A stretch of DNA of 48,611 nucleotides from Chlorobium chlorochromatii (GCA_020721255.1 DYND01000002.1:1-48611), one strand, 5' to 3'. Shown: positions 26,646-36,144, counted from the stretch's first letter. Notes: generated from the sequence alone by a model not told the origin. Numbers and translations: made by a program.

Positions 26646-26673
26646 GTAGGGGCGTATAGCCATACGCCCCTAC
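26646..26673. repeat. Palindromic element next to the clpB break
   Basis: GTAGGGGCGTAT pairs perfectly with ATACGCCCCTAC around a 4-base loop, and TTTTG follows. It could act as a terminator for the clpB fragment. Similar 28-bp palindromes occur as dispersed repeats in some bacterial genomes, so a mobile remnant is also possible. Whether it recurs in this genome cannot be seen here. Confidence 0.75.
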
Positions 26674-26798
26674 TTTTGTTGCCAATAGAAATGATGGCTA
26701 ATTTTGTACATTCAACCTTATTAAGCAATAACCTGTACCTTACTCTGTATGTTTATTGCAAATATTCAATTCGATCAATACAAGAATACGGTAAGCCG

Positions 26799-27338
26799 AT
26801 GATTATGAAGATGATGAAAGTGTTTGCGCTGCTGTTTATGTTCGCAAGTTCGTTTGTTTCCGTTGCTCAAGCGGGGTGGGATCCTTCAGCAGAGGATCGG
26901 GCAAAGGCGTCAGTTGAGTCATTCAAGGTAAGTGCTCCATGGCTTTCTCGCTATTTTGAGAGTGCTTATGGTTATGCAGTGTTTCCTGATGTTTTTAAAG
27001 GTGGTTTTTTTCTGGTCGGTGGGGGGCATGGCAAAGGCTTTGTGTATGAACAGGGTGCTCTTGTCGGGCGCTCTTCAATCACCCAAGTGAATGTTGGTCC
27101 TCAACTTGGCGGGCAATCGTTTTCCGAAATAGTTTTTTTCCGTGGTCAGCAGGAGCTTGAGACGTTTAAGAAAGGTAATTTTGAGTTTAATGCTCAAGTT
27201 GCAGCTATTGTGGTAACGGCGGCAATGTCAACCAATACGGATTATTCCAATGGTGTAGCGGTTTTTATACTTCCAAAAGCTGGTGTGATGGCCGAAGCAA
27301 CTGTTGGCGGGCAGAAGTTCTCCTATAATCCGTTCTGA
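26799..27338 (+). CDS. SYLF-domain (Ysc84-like) lipid-binding protein
   Basis: This protein is about 179 aa. The start is uncertain among ATGs at 26799, 26805 and 26811, all just before a clear signal peptide ([18 protein letters not shown]), so it is exported. The mature part has the SYLF pattern: [19 protein letters not shown], then [33 protein letters not shown], and [19 protein letters not shown] at the end. SYLF proteins bind phosphoinositides in eukaryotes, and the bacterial role is unknown. The longer frame from 26676 adds non-signal residues overlapping the intergenic element and was rejected. Confidence 0.85.
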   Translation: MIMKMMKVFALLFMFASSFVSVAQAGWDPSAEDRAKASVESFKVSAPWLSRYFESAYGYAVFPDVFKGGFFLVGGGHGKGFVYEQGALVGRSSITQVNVGPQLGGQSFSEIVFFRGQQELETFKKGNFEFNAQVAAIVVTAAMSTNTDYSNGVAVFILPKAGVMAEATVGGQKFSYNPF

Positions 27339-27402
27339 TAAGTTTTTTTCTATCATAAAAACATCGTTAAGACGCTGTTTTTTAATAAGGATAATTTTTG
27401 CG

Positions 27403-28830
27403 ATGAAGTATGAATTAGTGATCGGCCTTGAGGTTCATTGTCAGCTCAATACCGTGAGCAAGGCTTTTTGCGGTTGCTCGGCACAGTTTGGTAAACATGC
27501 CAATACCAATGTCTGTCCTGTTTGTCTTGCTCTTCCTGGTGCGCTGCCAGTGCTGAATCGTCGGGTGGTTGAAGATGCTGTAAAGCTTGGACTTGCAACT
27601 GGTTGCAGTATTGCGCCGCATTCGGTGCTTGCCCGTAAAAACTACTTTTATCCCGATCTGCCAAAAGGCTACCAGATTTCGCAGTTTGAGGAGCCAATAT
27701 GTAACGAGGGGCATCTCGTTATTGATGCTGGTGAAGGTGAAAAAGATATCCGGCTGATCAGGATTCACATCGAAGAGGATGCCGGTAAGTCGATTCATGA
27801 TATTGGCGAAGAGACCTATATCGATCTCAACCGAAGCGGTGTTCCGCTGCTTGAAATTGTGAGCTATCCCGATATTCGCACTTCAAAAGAGGCATCAGCC
27901 TATCTCCAGAAGTTGCGTCAGATTGTAAAATATCTCGGTATTTCGGATGGCAATATGGAGGAGGGAAGTCTTCGTTGTGATGCCAACGTATCCCTGCGTC
28001 CGTCAGGCGCAACGGAGTATGGCACGCGAACTGAAATCAAGAATATGAACTCCTTCAAAAACGTTGAAAAAGCTATTGAATTTGAGGCTGAGCGCCACAG
28101 AGAGATTCTCGACAATGGTGGTGTGATTATTCAAGAGACGCGGTTGTGGGATGCTGACAAGGTTGAGACCCGATCTATGCGCGGCAAGGAGTTTGCTCAC
28201 GATTATCGTTATTTCCCTGATCCCGATCTGGTACCAGTGCTTGTTGACGAAGAGATGATTGAACGTCTGCGCCTGGAGTTGCCAGAATTCCCGGAAGTGC
28301 GTGCAGAACGGTTTACTCGCGATTACGCTATTCCGGCGTATGATGCAGCGGTATTGACGGTTGAACGTGAGGTTGCCGATTATTTTGAGGAGACCGTCAG
28401 GATTTCGGGTGATGCAAAGACGTCGTCGAACTGGGTGATGGGCGAGGTGATGCGGACGCTGAAAGAGAAATATATCGATATTGCTGAATTTACGATTCGG
28501 CCTGATCGCCTTGGTGGCTTGATACGGCTTATTGGTGAAAGTGTTATCAGCAATACCATCGCCAAGCAGGTTTTTGAAATTATGCTTACCGACACTGCAA
28601 CTCCAGCGGCAATTGTTGAGCGTGATGGGCTTGCGCAGGTGTCGGATACTGGTGCAATTGATGCGGTTGTACAGGAAATTATCGATGCAAATCCCGGTCA
28701 GCTTGCGGCATATCGTGGTGGTAAAACCAAGCTGCTGGGATTTTTTGTGGGTCAGTGCATGAGCCGTATGAAGGGCAAAGCAAACCCGCAAATGGTGAAC
28801 GACGTGTTGTTAAAGAAGCTTCAAGCGTAG
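27403..28830 (+). CDS. gatB: Asp-tRNA(Asn)/Glu-tRNA(Gln) amidotransferase subunit B
   Basis: GatB, 475 aa, is part of the GatCAB complex that converts Glu-tRNA(Gln) or Asp-tRNA(Asn) to the amide form in the cytoplasm. The start [17 protein letters not shown] is diagnostic. [19 protein letters not shown], then EDAGKSIHD, then [20 protein letters not shown] follow in the usual order, and the C-terminal YqeY-like tRNA-binding tail is intact. An upstream in-frame ATG at 27304 overlaps the SYLF gene and was not used. Its stop is 9 bases from the stop of xseB on the other strand. Confidence 0.97.
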   Translation: MKYELVIGLEVHCQLNTVSKAFCGCSAQFGKHANTNVCPVCLALPGALPVLNRRVVEDAVKLGLATGCSIAPHSVLARKNYFYPDLPKGYQISQFEEPICNEGHLVIDAGEGEKDIRLIRIHIEEDAGKSIHDIGEETYIDLNRSGVPLLEIVSYPDIRTSKEASAYLQKLRQIVKYLGISDGNMEEGSLRCDANVSLRPSGATEYGTRTEIKNMNSFKNVEKAIEFEAERHREILDNGGVIIQETRLWDADKVETRSMRGKEFAHDYRYFPDPDLVPVLVDEEMIERLRLELPEFPEVRAERFTRDYAIPAYDAAVLTVEREVADYFEETVRISGDAKTSSNWVMGEVMRTLKEKYIDIAEFTIRPDRLGGLIRLIGESVISNTIAKQVFEIMLTDTATPAAIVERDGLAQVSDTGAIDAVVQEIIDANPGQLAAYRGGKTKLLGFFVGQCMSRMKGKANPQMVNDVLLKKLQA

Positions 28831-28839
28831 TACGGTGCT

Positions 28840-29109
28840 TCAAGCTTCGCTGTCGAACAAATCTTTAATGCGCGGTGTTTCGGGCAAGTTTTTTTCAAGT
28901 TCAGGATTGATAACTTCAATTTTTTTGCGGACATCCTGAAGACGTTTTTTGCAGGTTTCGGCAACGTTCAGCCCCTCTTCATAGAGACTTATAGAACCTT
29001 CAAGTCCTGTTTCAGGATTTTCGATGATGCTGGTAATCTCTTCAAGCCGCGAAAGCAGCTCTTCAATTGAAGGAGTTCCAGAGGTTTTTTTTGCGTGCGA
29101 TGCTGCCAT
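28840..29109 (-). CDS. xseB: Exonuclease VII small subunit
   Basis: This 89-aa all-helical protein has the conserved XseB core. SIEELLSRLEEITSIIENPE is followed by GLEGSISLYEEGLNVAETCKKRL, which corresponds to the family's 'LE..L..Y..G..L...C...L' pattern. With XseA it degrades single-stranded DNA to oligonucleotides. XseA is not adjacent here. The gene converges on gatB and is divergent from obgE. Confidence 0.93.
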   Translation of the reverse strand: MAASHAKKTSGTPSIEELLSRLEEITSIIENPETGLEGSISLYEEGLNVAETCKKRLQDVRKKIEVINPELEKNLPETPRIKDLFDSEA

Positions 29110-29145
29110 GAGTTGTTCAGAAGTTTTGAGTATTGTGATGATTAT

Positions 29146-29171
29146 TTTTCAAGGTAGGTTTTCAAGGTAGG
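29146..29171. repeat. Tandem 13-bp duplication upstream of obgE
   Basis: The unit TTTTCAAGGTAGG occurs twice in a row, in the short region between xseB and obgE. It may be simple slippage, or a small regulatory duplication close to the obgE ribosome binding site (about 35 bases upstream of the start). Confidence 0.6.
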
Positions 29172-29206
29172 TAAAGCGATAGATTATTCAAAAGGCAGGT
29201 GTGTGA

Positions 29207-30220
29207 GTGAAGTTTGTTGATAGTGCATCAATTTTTGTTCAAGCCGGAGACGGCGGTAAAGGGTGTGTAAGTTTTCGCCGAGAGAAGTATGTGCCAAAAG
29301 GTGGTCCTGATGGTGGTGATGGCGGGTGTGGGGGGCATGTGTGGTTGCGAACCAATCCGCAGTTGACGACACTGCTCGATTTTAAGTATAAAAATAAATA
29401 TATCGCTGTTCGTGGTGTGCATGGTCAAGGGGCGCGCAAAACAGGCAGAGATGGTGCTGATATTGTGATTGATGTGCCGTGTGGTACCATTGTCAGAAAT
29501 GCTGAGACTCAGGAGATTATTGCTGATTTGACGGGCGAAGATCAGGAGTTGTTGATCGCTAAAGGTGGTAAAGGCGGGCGTGGTAATCAGCACTTTGCGA
29601 CGCCAACACGTCAGGCGCCACGTTTTGCAGAACCCGGTCAGAACGGTGAATCACTGACGCTCCAAATGGAGTTGAAGCTTATGGCTGATGTTGGTCTGGT
29701 TGGTTTTCCCAATGCTGGTAAATCAACACTTATTTCCGTTATCAGTGCGGCAAAGCCCAAAATTGCCGATTATCCCTTTACAACGTTGGTACCGAATCTT
29801 GGCATTGTGCGTTATGAGGAGTACAAATCGTTTGTCATGGCTGATATTCCTGGCATTATTGAGGGGGCGGCTGAAGGAAAAGGGCTTGGGTTGCAGTTTC
29901 TCCGCCATATTGAACGCACCAAAATTCTTGCAATTCTGATTGCTGCCGATTCACCCGATATCGCTCTTGAGTATCAGACGCTGCTTGGTGAGCTTGCGAA
30001 ATTCGACGAAGGTTTGCTCCAAAAACCACGCATGGTGGTTATTACAAAAATGGATATAGCATCTGAAGATATTGAAATTCCTGCTCTTGAAACATCTTTG
30101 GCGGTATTGCCTATTTCAGCGGTTTCCGGGCAAGGCATCAAAGAGCTGAAGGATGAGCTGTGGCGTGAGGTTTCAGGGCGTATCAGAACTGCAGAACAAG
30201 AAGAGGAAGGAATTGGATAA
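29207..30220 (+). CDS. obgE: GTPase Obg
   Basis: This 337-aa essential GTPase is linked to ribosome assembly and stress signalling. The GTG start at 29207 gives [19 protein letters not shown], the standard glycine-rich Obg N-terminus (about 1-158). The G domain has the P-loop GFPNAGKST (166-174), G2/G3 [11 protein letters not shown] and [10 protein letters not shown]4 TKMD and G5 SAVSGQG. There is no C-terminal OCT domain, as in shorter Obg proteins. The stop TAA overlaps the next start in TAATG, so this begins a tightly packed operon. Confidence 0.97.
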   Translation: MKFVDSASIFVQAGDGGKGCVSFRREKYVPKGGPDGGDGGCGGHVWLRTNPQLTTLLDFKYKNKYIAVRGVHGQGARKTGRDGADIVIDVPCGTIVRNAETQEIIADLTGEDQELLIAKGGKGGRGNQHFATPTRQAPRFAEPGQNGESLTLQMELKLMADVGLVGFPNAGKSTLISVISAAKPKIADYPFTTLVPNLGIVRYEEYKSFVMADIPGIIEGAAEGKGLGLQFLRHIERTKILAILIAADSPDIALEYQTLLGELAKFDEGLLQKPRMVVITKMDIASEDIEIPALETSLAVLPISAVSGQGIKELKDELWREVSGRIRTAEQEEEGIG

Positions 30221-30687
30221 TGCAACAGATGGAACCCTTTGTCAGATATGCGCGTCTTAATGATGCTGAGGCTATTGCTGCTCTTACTGCTGAGTATGCC
30301 AGCCAAGGCATAATGTTAGAGCGTTCCACTGACAATATTGTTGAGAATATTCGTAACTTTTTTGTTGCGGAATATACTGGCGAGGTGATTGGATGCTGTG
30401 CTATTGCATTCTATACCGAGAAACTTGCTGAAATACGTTCGCTGGCTGTTTTCAACCGATATAAACGACAGGGAATCGGGCGTTTGTTAGTGGAAAAGGC
30501 GGAGGCGATTTTACATGAAGAGGGTGTTTGCGAAGTGTTTGTTCTTACCTTAAGTCGTGAATTTTTCAGCCGGCTGGGCTATATCGATATTAGAAAAGAG
30601 TATTTTCCACAGAAGATATGGAAAGATTGCACTCACTGCCCGAAATTGATGGCATGCGATGAGATAGCAATGGTGAAAATCTTGTAA
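30220..30687 (+). CDS. GNAT N-acetyltransferase, ArgA/NAGS-like
   Basis: The protein is 155 aa. The GNAT core reads IRSLAVFNRYKRQGIGRLLV at about 74-93, with the acetyl-CoA pyrophosphate loop R-Q-G-I-G. REFFSRLGYIDIRKEYFPQKIW and DCTHCPKLMACDEIAMV follow near the end, as in stand-alone N-acetylglutamate synthases. It may make N-acetylglutamate for arginine synthesis, but other substrates are possible. The start overlaps the obgE stop by one base. Confidence 0.85.
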   Translation: MQQMEPFVRYARLNDAEAIAALTAEYASQGIMLERSTDNIVENIRNFFVAEYTGEVIGCCAIAFYTEKLAEIRSLAVFNRYKRQGIGRLLVEKAEAILHEEGVCEVFVLTLSREFFSRLGYIDIRKEYFPQKIWKDCTHCPKLMACDEIAMVKIL

Positions 30688-30713
30688 ATCATTGAAAAAA
30701 GGACAAGAGCCTC

Positions 30714-30980
30714 GTGATTGTTAAGGACGTTGTTGTGAAAAACAGGGCTGGGCTGCATACCAGACCTGCGGCTGCGGTGGTTAAACTTGCCTCCCGCTTC
30801 AAATCCGATTTTTTTATCGAAATGCAGGGTACGCAAATCAATGCAAAATCCATTATTGGCGTCATGAGCCTTGCCGCGCCAAAAGGTACGAAGTTGAGAC
30901 TCAAGCTTGAAGGCGAAGACGCCGAGGAGGCAGCCCGTCAGTTGGTGGCATTTTTTGATCAGGGTTTTGGAGAAGTGTAG
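30714..30980 (+). CDS. HPr-family phosphocarrier
   Basis: This 88-aa cytoplasmic protein starts at a GTG and carries both HPr phosphorylation sites. The PEP-dependent histidine is H15 in NRAGLHTRPAA, and the regulatory serine is S46 in INAKSIIGVMSLAA. Sugar PTS enzymes are not seen here. In bacteria with an incomplete PTS, HPr often works in regulation with HPr kinase (acting on S46), so a signalling role is likely but inferred. The next gene, a glycosyltransferase, starts 2 bases after it, which may link the signal to surface-polysaccharide synthesis. Confidence 0.93.
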   Translation: MIVKDVVVKNRAGLHTRPAAAVVKLASRFKSDFFIEMQGTQINAKSIIGVMSLAAPKGTKLRLKLEGEDAEEAARQLVAFFDQGFGEV

Positions 30981-30982
30981 TT

Positions 30983-32095
30983 TTGCGTATTGCGTTAATA
31001 TCTCCTTTTTTCCCTTTGAAGGGAGGTATAGCCCGTTTCAGCGGACTTCTGGAAGAAGCTTTGTGCAAACAAGGTCATGATGTTATTGCGGTGCCTTTCA
31101 AGGCACTTTATCCCAATGTAATTACAAAGAGTAGCCATGTATCAGTGCAGCAAAGCGCACAGCTTGTGCTGTACAATCCTTTTTCCTGGCAAGAAACTAT
31201 CTATCGTCTGAAATTGCTGAAGCCAGATGTCCTGCTTGTTGCTTATTGGACAGGCCTGATGGCACCTCTCTGTTTTGTGCTTCGTCGTTTTACCGGCATC
31301 CCAATGGTGGTGTTGCTTCACAACCTCTCTTCTCACGAATCCTTTTTTTTTGAACCGATCATGCAGCGTCTGCTTGCCACGTCCGCTGACGGTTTCCTGA
31401 CCCTTTCGGAAGCGGTTTCCCGACAGGTGAGTGCTGCCATTCCGGATATTCCCCGGCGAACACTTTTTCATCCAGCCTATGAACCTGAAGGGCAGCGCTC
31501 TTCGTCGGATGAGGCTCGCAAAGCGCTCAATCTGGATGCTCAGGTTCCAGTGTTGCTTTTTTTTGGTTACGTTCGTCACTACAAAGGTCTCGATAGAATG
31601 CTTCATGCCATTCCAGCACTGTTGCATCGTGAGCCTTCCCTTCGCCTTATTGTCGCAGGTCAGTTTTACGAGAACATCGATCGTTATCGCCAACTTGCCG
31701 AAAAACTTGATATCAGCAAAAATGTCGATTTCTATCCCGGCTATGTTGCTGCAGAGCGGACGCCGCTCTTTTTTGCGGCGGCTGATGCTGTGGTGCTGCC
31801 TTATCGCAGTGCAACGCAGTCGGGCGTGGTGCAGCTTGCTTACGGTCATGGTGTGCCGGTCATCGTCACGCCGGTGGGAGCATTGCCGGAGATGGTGCGT
31901 CATGGCGAGACCGGTTGGATTGCGCGTGATGTGTCGCCGGAAGGTTTGGCCGAGGTGGTTGGAGAGTTTCTGGATGGACGGGAGCATTGCGCCTCCATGC
32001 GTCCGGCAATTGAGGCTTTTCGGCGGACATGTTCATGGGAGAGTTTTGCCGCGTCAGCAGGAAGTTTTCTTGAAACTATTGCAGCAGATCGGTGA
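30983..32095 (+). CDS. Glycosyltransferase family 4
   Basis: This 370-aa GT-B enzyme starts at a TTG two bases after HPr. The N-terminal donor/acceptor domain begins RIALISPFFPLKGGIARFSG with the GGIARF loop typical of family 4. The C-terminal nucleotide-sugar domain has LLFFGYVRHYKGLDRMLHAI and ADAVVLPYRSATQSGVVQLA, followed by GHGVPVIVTPVGALPEMV, where the family's E-x7-E region lies. The sugar and acceptor are unknown. It is part of the obgE-to-yfhO run. Confidence 0.9.
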   Translation: MRIALISPFFPLKGGIARFSGLLEEALCKQGHDVIAVPFKALYPNVITKSSHVSVQQSAQLVLYNPFSWQETIYRLKLLKPDVLLVAYWTGLMAPLCFVLRRFTGIPMVVLLHNLSSHESFFFEPIMQRLLATSADGFLTLSEAVSRQVSAAIPDIPRRTLFHPAYEPEGQRSSSDEARKALNLDAQVPVLLFFGYVRHYKGLDRMLHAIPALLHREPSLRLIVAGQFYENIDRYRQLAEKLDISKNVDFYPGYVAAERTPLFFAAADAVVLPYRSATQSGVVQLAYGHGVPVIVTPVGALPEMVRHGETGWIARDVSPEGLAEVVGEFLDGREHCASMRPAIEAFRRTCSWESFAASAGSFLETIAADR

Positions 32096-32925
32096 TGATG
32101 TCGCCCGTGATTTGCATGGTGGTACTCAACTGGAACGGTGCCGGGGAGACAATTGCCTGTCTTGAGTCACTTGCTCCACTTCTGTCGCACGAGTGCCGAG
32201 TGCTTGTGGTGGATAATGGCTCAACGGATGGTTCTCCTGAGAAAATTCGCCAACGCTTTCCCGCAGTCGAGCAGCTTCGCTTGCCCAAAAACATCGGTTA
32301 TGCAGCGGGGAATAATGCCGGCTTCCGGCGTGTTCTGGAAATGCAGGCTGAGTTCGTCATTTTTTTGAATAACGACACCGTTGTTGATGCCGGTTTTTGT
32401 GCCCCACTTATCGAAACACTACGTTGTCAGCCGTCCGTTGGTATTGCCGTACCAAAAATTTTCTACTGGGATCATCCGGATATTCTTTGGTATGCGGGAG
32501 GCATTGTCAACGTAGCAACCGGCTTGATCTGCCATGTCGGGCTCCGGCAGAAAGATGCTCCGAAGTATAGCTGCCCAAGATCGACCGGCTATGCAACCGG
32601 TTGCTGTTTTGCCATGCGCTGCCGCGATTTTGCGGAGGTTGGCGGGTTTGATGAGAATTTTGCAATGTACGCTGAAGATGTCGATCTCTCTCTTCGTGTG
32701 CGAGCATTGGGCAAGCGTATCGAGTACGTTCCTTCATCAAAAATCTGGCACAAGGTGTCGGCATCGTTTGCGGGTCATCCATTCCAAAAGTTCGTGAAAA
32801 AAAGTGCAGGTGCGTTGCGTCTTTTCAAAAAGCATGGTGCATGGCGCGGCATAGCGCTCTACATTTTTCTGTTGCCCTCGCGTCTTTTCGGCAGTGTGCT
32901 GACGTACTATCGGGGAGGGCGATGA
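32092..32925 (+). CDS. Glycosyltransferase family 2 (rhamnosyltransferase-like)
   Basis: This 277-aa GT-A enzyme overlaps the previous stop in GTGATGATG, so the start may be GTG 32092 or ATG 32095/32098. The family 2 N-terminus is VVLNWNGAGETIACLESLA, then VVDNGSTDGSPE. The metal motif is NNDTVVD, and the acceptor-side motif is GGFDENFAMYAEDVDLSLRV. It resembles dTDP-rhamnosyltransferases used in O-antigen synthesis, but the sugar is inferred. The next gene starts by ATGA overlap. Confidence 0.9.
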   Translation: MMMSPVICMVVLNWNGAGETIACLESLAPLLSHECRVLVVDNGSTDGSPEKIRQRFPAVEQLRLPKNIGYAAGNNAGFRRVLEMQAEFVIFLNNDTVVDAGFCAPLIETLRCQPSVGIAVPKIFYWDHPDILWYAGGIVNVATGLICHVGLRQKDAPKYSCPRSTGYATGCCFAMRCRDFAEVGGFDENFAMYAEDVDLSLRVRALGKRIEYVPSSKIWHKVSASFAGHPFQKFVKKSAGALRLFKKHGAWRGIALYIFLLPSRLFGSVLTYYRGGR

Positions 32926-33482
32926 AAAATAGATGCAGAACCATCATTGACAGTACCTATCTCAATGATCCCGCTCACCGTATTCGCTGGAAGAGAACGC
33001 TCGAATTTTTGAGAGGTTCCTCGCTCTCCGGCGCATTGCCCGGCGGGCTTGATGTGGGCGATCGAACGCCCTTTACTGCATTGCTGGAGCAGCAGTTTGG
33101 TTGTCCATTTACGAACACAGCGGTTGATCTCGACATTGAACCGCTTTCAGGTTCATTTCGTGTGGTAACGGCTTTTGAGGTGCTGGAGCATCTTTATAAT
33201 CCGCTGCACGCTTTGCTTGAAATCAAGCGGATTCTTGCAGTGGCTGATGCGCGTCTTTTTCTCTCCATGCCGCTCCGGAAACCATCATACCTTGCCAGTC
33301 ATGACCATTTTCATGAAATGACACGCAGTGAGGCGCTCTCGCTCTTCAATCGTGCAGGTTTTGCGGTTGTGCGCAGCGCAGAGTTTCGTATCCGTGAGCC
33401 GTTGTTTTATCTTACTGGAGTTAAGCCGCTGTTGCGGGCATGGTATGAAAAAGTGCAGATCTATGAACTTGCCGTCCGATAG
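32922..33482 (+). CDS. SAM-dependent methyltransferase (class I, degenerate glycine motif)
   Basis: This 186-aa protein starts at an ATG that overlaps the previous stop (ATGA). The order of elements fits a class I methyltransferase: LPGGLDVGDRTPF in place of the usual E/DxGxGxG loop, NTAVDLDIEPL for the acidic ribose-binding strand, then FRVVTAFEVLEHLYNPLHAL, a Methyltransf_11 hallmark, and FLSMPLRKPSY. It could methylate a sugar or terminate an O-chain. The weak glycine loop means activity is not certain. Confidence 0.75.
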   Translation: MKNRCRTIIDSTYLNDPAHRIRWKRTLEFLRGSSLSGALPGGLDVGDRTPFTALLEQQFGCPFTNTAVDLDIEPLSGSFRVVTAFEVLEHLYNPLHALLEIKRILAVADARLFLSMPLRKPSYLASHDHFHEMTRSEALSLFNRAGFAVVRSAEFRIREPLFYLTGVKPLLRAWYEKVQIYELAVR

Positions 33483-34647
33483 GGGAGCCACCCGCAGCCC
33501 GATTAGCCACGTTAGCCTGTTCAGGCTTGTCTGGTTTTCCGAAATACAGTGGGATTTTCTTTCTACCCGCAAACAGCGGCTCTTGGCGCGTTTTTCCGAC
33601 AATTGGCGCATTCTCTTTATTGAACCTTTTGCGCTTGGGCGAAGCCACCATTGGGTTCCGGTTCGGCGTGGAAATGTTTGGGTGGTCACGATTCCGTTTT
33701 TGAAGAGCGTTCCATTTTCAATTGCTCGCCTGCTCAATATTCCGATGCTTCGCTTGCTTTTCTCTCTGCCTGGCATTGCGCTGATGCTCTTTTGGGTGAC
33801 GCTGCTGGGGTTTGGCTTCTCCAATCGAATTATCGGTTTGAGTAATCCCTATTGGGGAAAGGTGGCATCGCGTCTGCCGTGCTGCTTCCGCTTTTATGAT
33901 GCCAATGACGATCATCTTGCCTTTCCCGGAACTCCCGTATGGCTGAAGAGCCGGCTCGATAGCTATCTCGCACAGGCGCAGCTCATCTTCAGCGTAAGCC
34001 ATGAGTTGACCAGTCGGGTAAGTGTGGCGCCGGGTGTTCGCATTGTCGAACTCGGTAATGGCGTAGAATTCAGCCATTTTGCAACTCCTCGTTTACAAAA
34101 GCCTGCGCCTCTTGCTGTGCTCAATGGCACCATTCTCGGTTATGCCGGTGCGATGGATTGGCTTGATATTCCATTGCTTGCTGCTACAGCTCGCAGGTTT
34201 CCGGAGTATCATATTGTGCTGATTGGCCCCGCTTATGAGCATGAGTGGTGGCAAAAACAGTCTGCCATCAATACATTACCAAACGTCCATTATTTCGGGA
34301 AGATAGCCTATTCGGAGCTTCCCGCGTGGGTGCAGCACTTCGATCTGGCGCTGATGCCGCTTCTCTCGAACACATTGAAAGAGGTTTCGCATCCGAATAA
34401 GCTCTACGAATATACTGCCGCCGGTGTACCTGTGCTCTCTATGAACTATTGCAGTGCAGTGGAGCGGGCGCGGGAGGTGGTGCATGTTGCCTCGTCGCAC
34501 AACGAGTTTCTGCGCATGGTGCCCGAAGCTCTTGTCGACCGGCGGATTGAGGCGCGGCAGGCATTTGCCCAACAGCACAGTTGGGATTCACTTGCGGTCA
34601 CGATGGAGCAGGAGTTGAGGAGCGCTTTTATGGAGAGATGTCCGTGA
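33463..34647 (+). CDS. GT-B glycosyltransferase
   Basis: This protein of about 394 aa starts at the ATG 33463 and overlaps the methyltransferase gene by 20 bp; longer frames lie inside that gene. A family-1/4-like C-terminal domain is visible: LGYAGAMDWLDIPLLAATAR, then VHYFGKIAYSELPAWVQHFD, and HPNKLYEYTAAGVPVLSM. The N-terminal half has a hydrophobic stretch (SLPGIALMLFWVTLLGFGF), suggesting close membrane association. Probable substrate is a lipid-linked glycan. Specificity unknown. Confidence 0.82.
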   Translation: MNLPSDRGATRSPISHVSLFRLVWFSEIQWDFLSTRKQRLLARFSDNWRILFIEPFALGRSHHWVPVRRGNVWVVTIPFLKSVPFSIARLLNIPMLRLLFSLPGIALMLFWVTLLGFGFSNRIIGLSNPYWGKVASRLPCCFRFYDANDDHLAFPGTPVWLKSRLDSYLAQAQLIFSVSHELTSRVSVAPGVRIVELGNGVEFSHFATPRLQKPAPLAVLNGTILGYAGAMDWLDIPLLAATARRFPEYHIVLIGPAYEHEWWQKQSAINTLPNVHYFGKIAYSELPAWVQHFDLALMPLLSNTLKEVSHPNKLYEYTAAGVPVLSMNYCSAVERAREVVHVASSHNEFLRMVPEALVDRRIEARQAFAQQHSWDSLAVTMEQELRSAFMERCP

Positions 34648-36140
34648 ATCGCAATGCAGTCATAGCCGGTCAGGCCGGATTCTCCTTTGCCGGATTTCTC
34701 TTCGGTCAGGTGGCGCGGTTTGGCTATAACCTTGTTGTTGCCCGGTTGCTCGGAGTTGACGCTCTCGGAGTGTATGCGCTTGCCATTGCGGTTATCCAGA
34801 TTTCGGAGGTGCTTGCCATTGCCGGTCTCGATTCCGGTCTCCTGCGTTTTGTCAGTCTCTACAGTCACGATCCTCTCCGTCAGAGGGGCACGATTGGTTT
34901 TGCCCTTAAAACTGCGCTCGCTCTCTCGCTCGTTGTGGCGCTTCTGCTGTTGCTTTTTTCAGACCAGATCGCTTCGCTGCTCAACGGCAGTCGCCTGCTG
35001 CAGCTTACGCTCTGCTGCTATGCGGCGGCGATTCCCTTCAACGTGGCAACCGTGCTTTTTGGTCATGCGATGCAGGGCTTTCAGCAGCTCAAGCCGAAAA
35101 TTATTGCCACACAGATACTCAGTCCGCTGCTTTTGCTCTTGCTGACGCTGCTTCTCCGTTACACTTCCGGCCATGATGCCGCTCTCTTTTTATCCTTTGT
35201 GCTGGCAGGCATCGGGGCATTCTTCTGGATTCGCCCTCGCCTTGCAGCCATCACCGGGGTTCTCCCGTCGGATATACTGCATGCCCGCACGGATAAGGTT
35301 ATGATGGTTTATGCCCTACCCTTCATGGCAGTTTCGCTCCTGAGCATGATGAGCCACTGGCTCGATGTGATGATGCTTGGCATGCTCACCGATACCGCAA
35401 CGGTTGGTCTCTACCACCCTGCCGCAAGAACGGCGGGACTCATCCGCTCAGTGCTGCTCGCTTTTGCCGGTATTGCTGCCCCGATGATTGCCGATTTGCA
35501 CGCCAAAAGCCAGAATGCGGAGATAGGTCGAATCTACAAAATGGTGACACGCTGGATTGTCATGGTTGTCATTCCGCCAGCAATTCTCTTCATGGCGCTT
35601 CCCGAACCGGTGCTCTCGGTCTTCGGCGCCCGATTTGCGGCAGGAGGAGCTACCGCGCTGCTTCTCTTGACTGTCGCCTCTTTCCTGCAAGCGACCTTTG
35701 GCCTCTCGGCAACGGTGCTTGCCATGACCGGCTATGCGCGCCTCAGCCTCCTCAACGCTCTTGGCGCTCTCGGTTTGCAGGTGGCGCTGAACCTTCTTCT
35801 GATTCCCCGCATGGGGCTGAACGGTGCTGCTCTTGCAACACTGCTGCTTTTTTTGCTGCTCTCCGCTCTTCGGCTTGGCGAAATACAACGCCTGCTGAAG
35901 ATTCACCCGTTTGGCAAGGCGCTCTGGAAACCTGTGGTTGCGGGATTATCTGGGGCGTTGCTGCTTTTGGCTACACGAGAGTGGCTCCTTACTTTACCAA
36001 CTTTTACAGGGCTTACGGTGGGAGCACTGATGGTGGTATGCAGTTACGTTGTTATCCTGCTCTTGCTGAAGTTGGAAGAGGATGAAAGAGAGATTATTTT
36101 AAAGTACATGCCTTTTTTTGACAAGGAACTAAAGCGATAA
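34638..36140 (+). CDS. Wzx-type polysaccharide flippase
   Basis: This 500-aa membrane protein has about 14 hydrophobic segments and belongs to the MATE/MurJ-like polysaccharide transporter group. The N-terminus has GFSFAGFLFGQVARFGYNLVV and ARLLGVDALGVYALAIAV, typical of the family. It should flip lipid-linked sugar units across the inner membrane. The start (ATG 34638, GGAGAG just upstream) overlaps the previous gene by 10 bp. No Wzy polymerase is obvious in the window; the YfhO-type gene that follows is the only other large membrane protein. Confidence 0.88.
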   Translation: MSVNRNAVIAGQAGFSFAGFLFGQVARFGYNLVVARLLGVDALGVYALAIAVIQISEVLAIAGLDSGLLRFVSLYSHDPLRQRGTIGFALKTALALSLVVALLLLLFSDQIASLLNGSRLLQLTLCCYAAAIPFNVATVLFGHAMQGFQQLKPKIIATQILSPLLLLLLTLLLRYTSGHDAALFLSFVLAGIGAFFWIRPRLAAITGVLPSDILHARTDKVMMVYALPFMAVSLLSMMSHWLDVMMLGMLTDTATVGLYHPAARTAGLIRSVLLAFAGIAAPMIADLHAKSQNAEIGRIYKMVTRWIVMVVIPPAILFMALPEPVLSVFGARFAAGGATALLLLTVASFLQATFGLSATVLAMTGYARLSLLNALGALGLQVALNLLLIPRMGLNGAALATLLLFLLLSALRLGEIQRLLKIHPFGKALWKPVVAGLSGALLLLATREWLLTLPTFTGLTVGALMVVCSYVVILLLLKLEEDEREIILKYMPFFDKELKR

Positions 36141-36144
36141 CGCT

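Noticed and set aside
26608..26798. Frameshifted remainder of clpB after the stop
   Set aside because: No frame in this stretch resembles the ClpB middle domain or second ATPase.
28003..28791. 262-codon open frame on the minus strand inside gatB
   Set aside because: gatB is complete and conserved on the plus strand; the antisense frame has no recognisable domain.
31142..31987. 281-codon open frame on the minus strand inside a glycosyltransferase gene
   Set aside because: It is antisense to a clear GT4 gene in a tightly packed operon.
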